From an uncultured Paracoccaceae bacterium (GTDB lineage: Bacteria; Pseudomonadota; Alphaproteobacteria; Rhodobacterales; Rhodobacteraceae): a stretch of 64,000 bases of DNA. Location: contig CANNFQ010000005.1 in assembly GCA_947503925.1 (NCBI GenBank), positions 124,001 to 188,000 of the forward strand, given 5' to 3'. The translations under genes and the position numbers were made by a program. How positions within the stretch are numbered: the stretch's first letter is position 1; each line of letters starts with the position of its first letter. The notes beneath the pieces were generated by a model. It was not told the origin of the DNA. It did no database searches and saw only the letters and a program-made list of their open reading frames with translations. Shown one piece after another: positions 63,295 to 64,000 of the stretch.

Positions 63295-64000
63295 TTACCG
63301 CAAACCCGCAAACCATTGTCGTGTTTGTTCATCCGCCGGAAGCAGTGTTTCGATCCGCAAATCATCCAGGGTTGCGTCCATACTCATCCCAACCGTGGCA
63401 ATCAGCGAAAAGAGTTTCAGATCTGCACCATCAATCATGAACTCGATTGAAAGAACCGGTGCGGGATGCTCTTTCGGGCGCTCTGCGATAGCATCGACTA
63501 CTCCCGGAAGTGACCTCAACTCTTCCAGCAGGTTTTTGCCATCCTCATCATGGGGTCGGCGCGCCACCTCAAGATCAAGCAAGCGAAACAAAGCGCGGGT
63601 CACCTCTGACCAGTTGCGGATGTTATTGCGGAGCACACCGGGTGAAAACACATCGCGCAGCATATTGGGCTGACCCGTTCCGCCTGCTGCGGCAAAGAAT
63701 TTCAGCGCGCTTTCATTGGCTTTTTTCAGGTTCCAGATGCGGTCAACAGAGACAGCTGGATACGGTTCATGGCTGTTTAACACGTAGTCAATTGAGGCAT
63801 CGACTGCGGCATGGACCTCGGCGTTCCAACTCGCGTCGGTGGATTGTGGCGCGAAGCCCGCAGATACTAACATGACGTCATGTTCTGCCGCTGGCATCTG
63901 AAGTGCCTCGCAAATCTGTCTGACGGCATACCGGCTCGGCTTGGACCGTCCGGTTTCGAGGAAACTGATATGGCGTTGTGACATGCCGGCACCCATCGCA
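63295..64000 (-). CDS. XRE regulator with MmyB-like ligand domain, 5' end cut by window
   Basis: Partial: the gene continues beyond 64000, so the first DNA-binding helices are missing. What remains starts inside the helix-turn-helix (MSQRHISFLETGRSKPSR) and continues with a MmyB-like PAS-type domain (NSHEPYPAVSVDRIWNLKKANESA, NMLRDVFSPGVLRNNIRNW, then the C-terminal PADEQTRQWFAGL). Members are single-protein regulators of small-molecule response. No start codon can be given. A 120-base gap follows the VOC gene. Confidence 0.88.
   Translation of the reverse strand, partial: AMGAGMSQRHISFLETGRSKPSRYAVRQICEALQMPAAEHDVMLVSAGFAPQSTDASWNAEVHAAVDASIDYVLNSHEPYPAVSVDRIWNLKKANESALKFFAAAGGTGQPNMLRDVFSPGVLRNNIRNWSEVTRALFRLLDLEVARRPHDEDGKNLLEELRSLPGVVDAIAERPKEHPAPVLSIEFMIDGADLKLFSLIATVGMSMDATLDDLRIETLLPADEQTRQWFAGLR

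Noticed and set aside
63219..63450. Short plus-strand frames opposite the XRE gene end
   Set aside because: They are mostly antisense to the clearly coding XRE gene, so shadows.

Overview
The window looks like about 64 kb of chromosome from a marine-type alphaproteobacterium of the Rhodobacteraceae (Roseobacter group). The evidence is high G+C with many ATGA/TGATG gene overlaps, a second RpoH sigma factor (RpoHII type), 5-aminolevulinate synthase (HemA), a complete Paracoccus-type sox cluster and CtrA-like TTAA-N7-TTAAC sites. The genus cannot be fixed from the sequence. No rRNA, tRNA, CRISPR array, intact insertion sequence or prophage was seen. Bases 1-82 hold no recognisable feature.

Layout. 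83-2281: three overlapping peptide deformylase genes (the last degenerate), divergent across a perfect 19-bp inverted repeat from a membrane protein/XRE regulator pair. 2355-9884: a MalY/PatB-type C-S lyase, an FCD-type GntR regulator with two operator-like palindromes, a second Cys/Met-type PLP enzyme and a full carbohydrate-type ABC importer. 9970-13742: lipase-like protein, hydroxyacid dehydrogenase, SH3 protein, an A+T-richer membrane gene and a cation diffusion facilitator. 13848-21264 (minus strand): M3 peptidase, amino-acid ABC permease and binding protein, a membrane-anchored ThiF/MoeB protein, dut, coaBC and rpoHII. 21357-34588: cobU and a phosphatase, GST, comM, gshB-yraN-rsmI, lpoA-like, glnD, murJ, a rhomboid-like pseudoprotease and trpS.

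35198-50886 is the sulfur-oxidation island. The minus strand carries soxV-W-X-Y-Z-A-B-C-D-E-F, then a DUF302 gene and hemA. The plus strand carries soxS-R-T on one side and two metallo-beta-lactamase-fold genes (soxG- and soxH-like) on the other. SoxXA, SoxYZ, SoxB and SoxCD form the periplasmic thiosulfate-oxidising system that passes electrons to c-type cytochromes. SoxV, SoxW and SoxS deliver reductant, SoxT probably moves sulfur compounds, and SoxR is the ArsR-type regulator. A terminal hemA suggests that haem supply is tied to the haem-rich Sox enzymes. Shared A+T-rich motifs near soxS/V, soxB and soxG are candidate SoxR sites, and a strong hairpin separates soxA from soxB.

50887-53202 is decayed: long non-coding stretches, a frameshifted coiled-coil/OmpA-like pseudogene and a small membrane protein. 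53203-64000 holds uvrB, a DUF3800 gene, small membrane and lipoproteins, a low-molecular-weight tyrosine phosphatase, an M50 protease, a sirtuin, meaB, a tandem-winged-helix regulator divergent from a VOC protein, and an XRE regulator cut by the window edge.

The sox system is well described. I see no unmistakable new multi-gene system. The best candidates for something undescribed are a composite repeat with four CCGACG units at exact 11-bp spacing (two copies, 13.8 and 58.3 kb), the PLP-lyase/sugar-type importer cluster, the membrane-anchored E1-like enzyme, and the rhomboid-like protein without catalytic residues.
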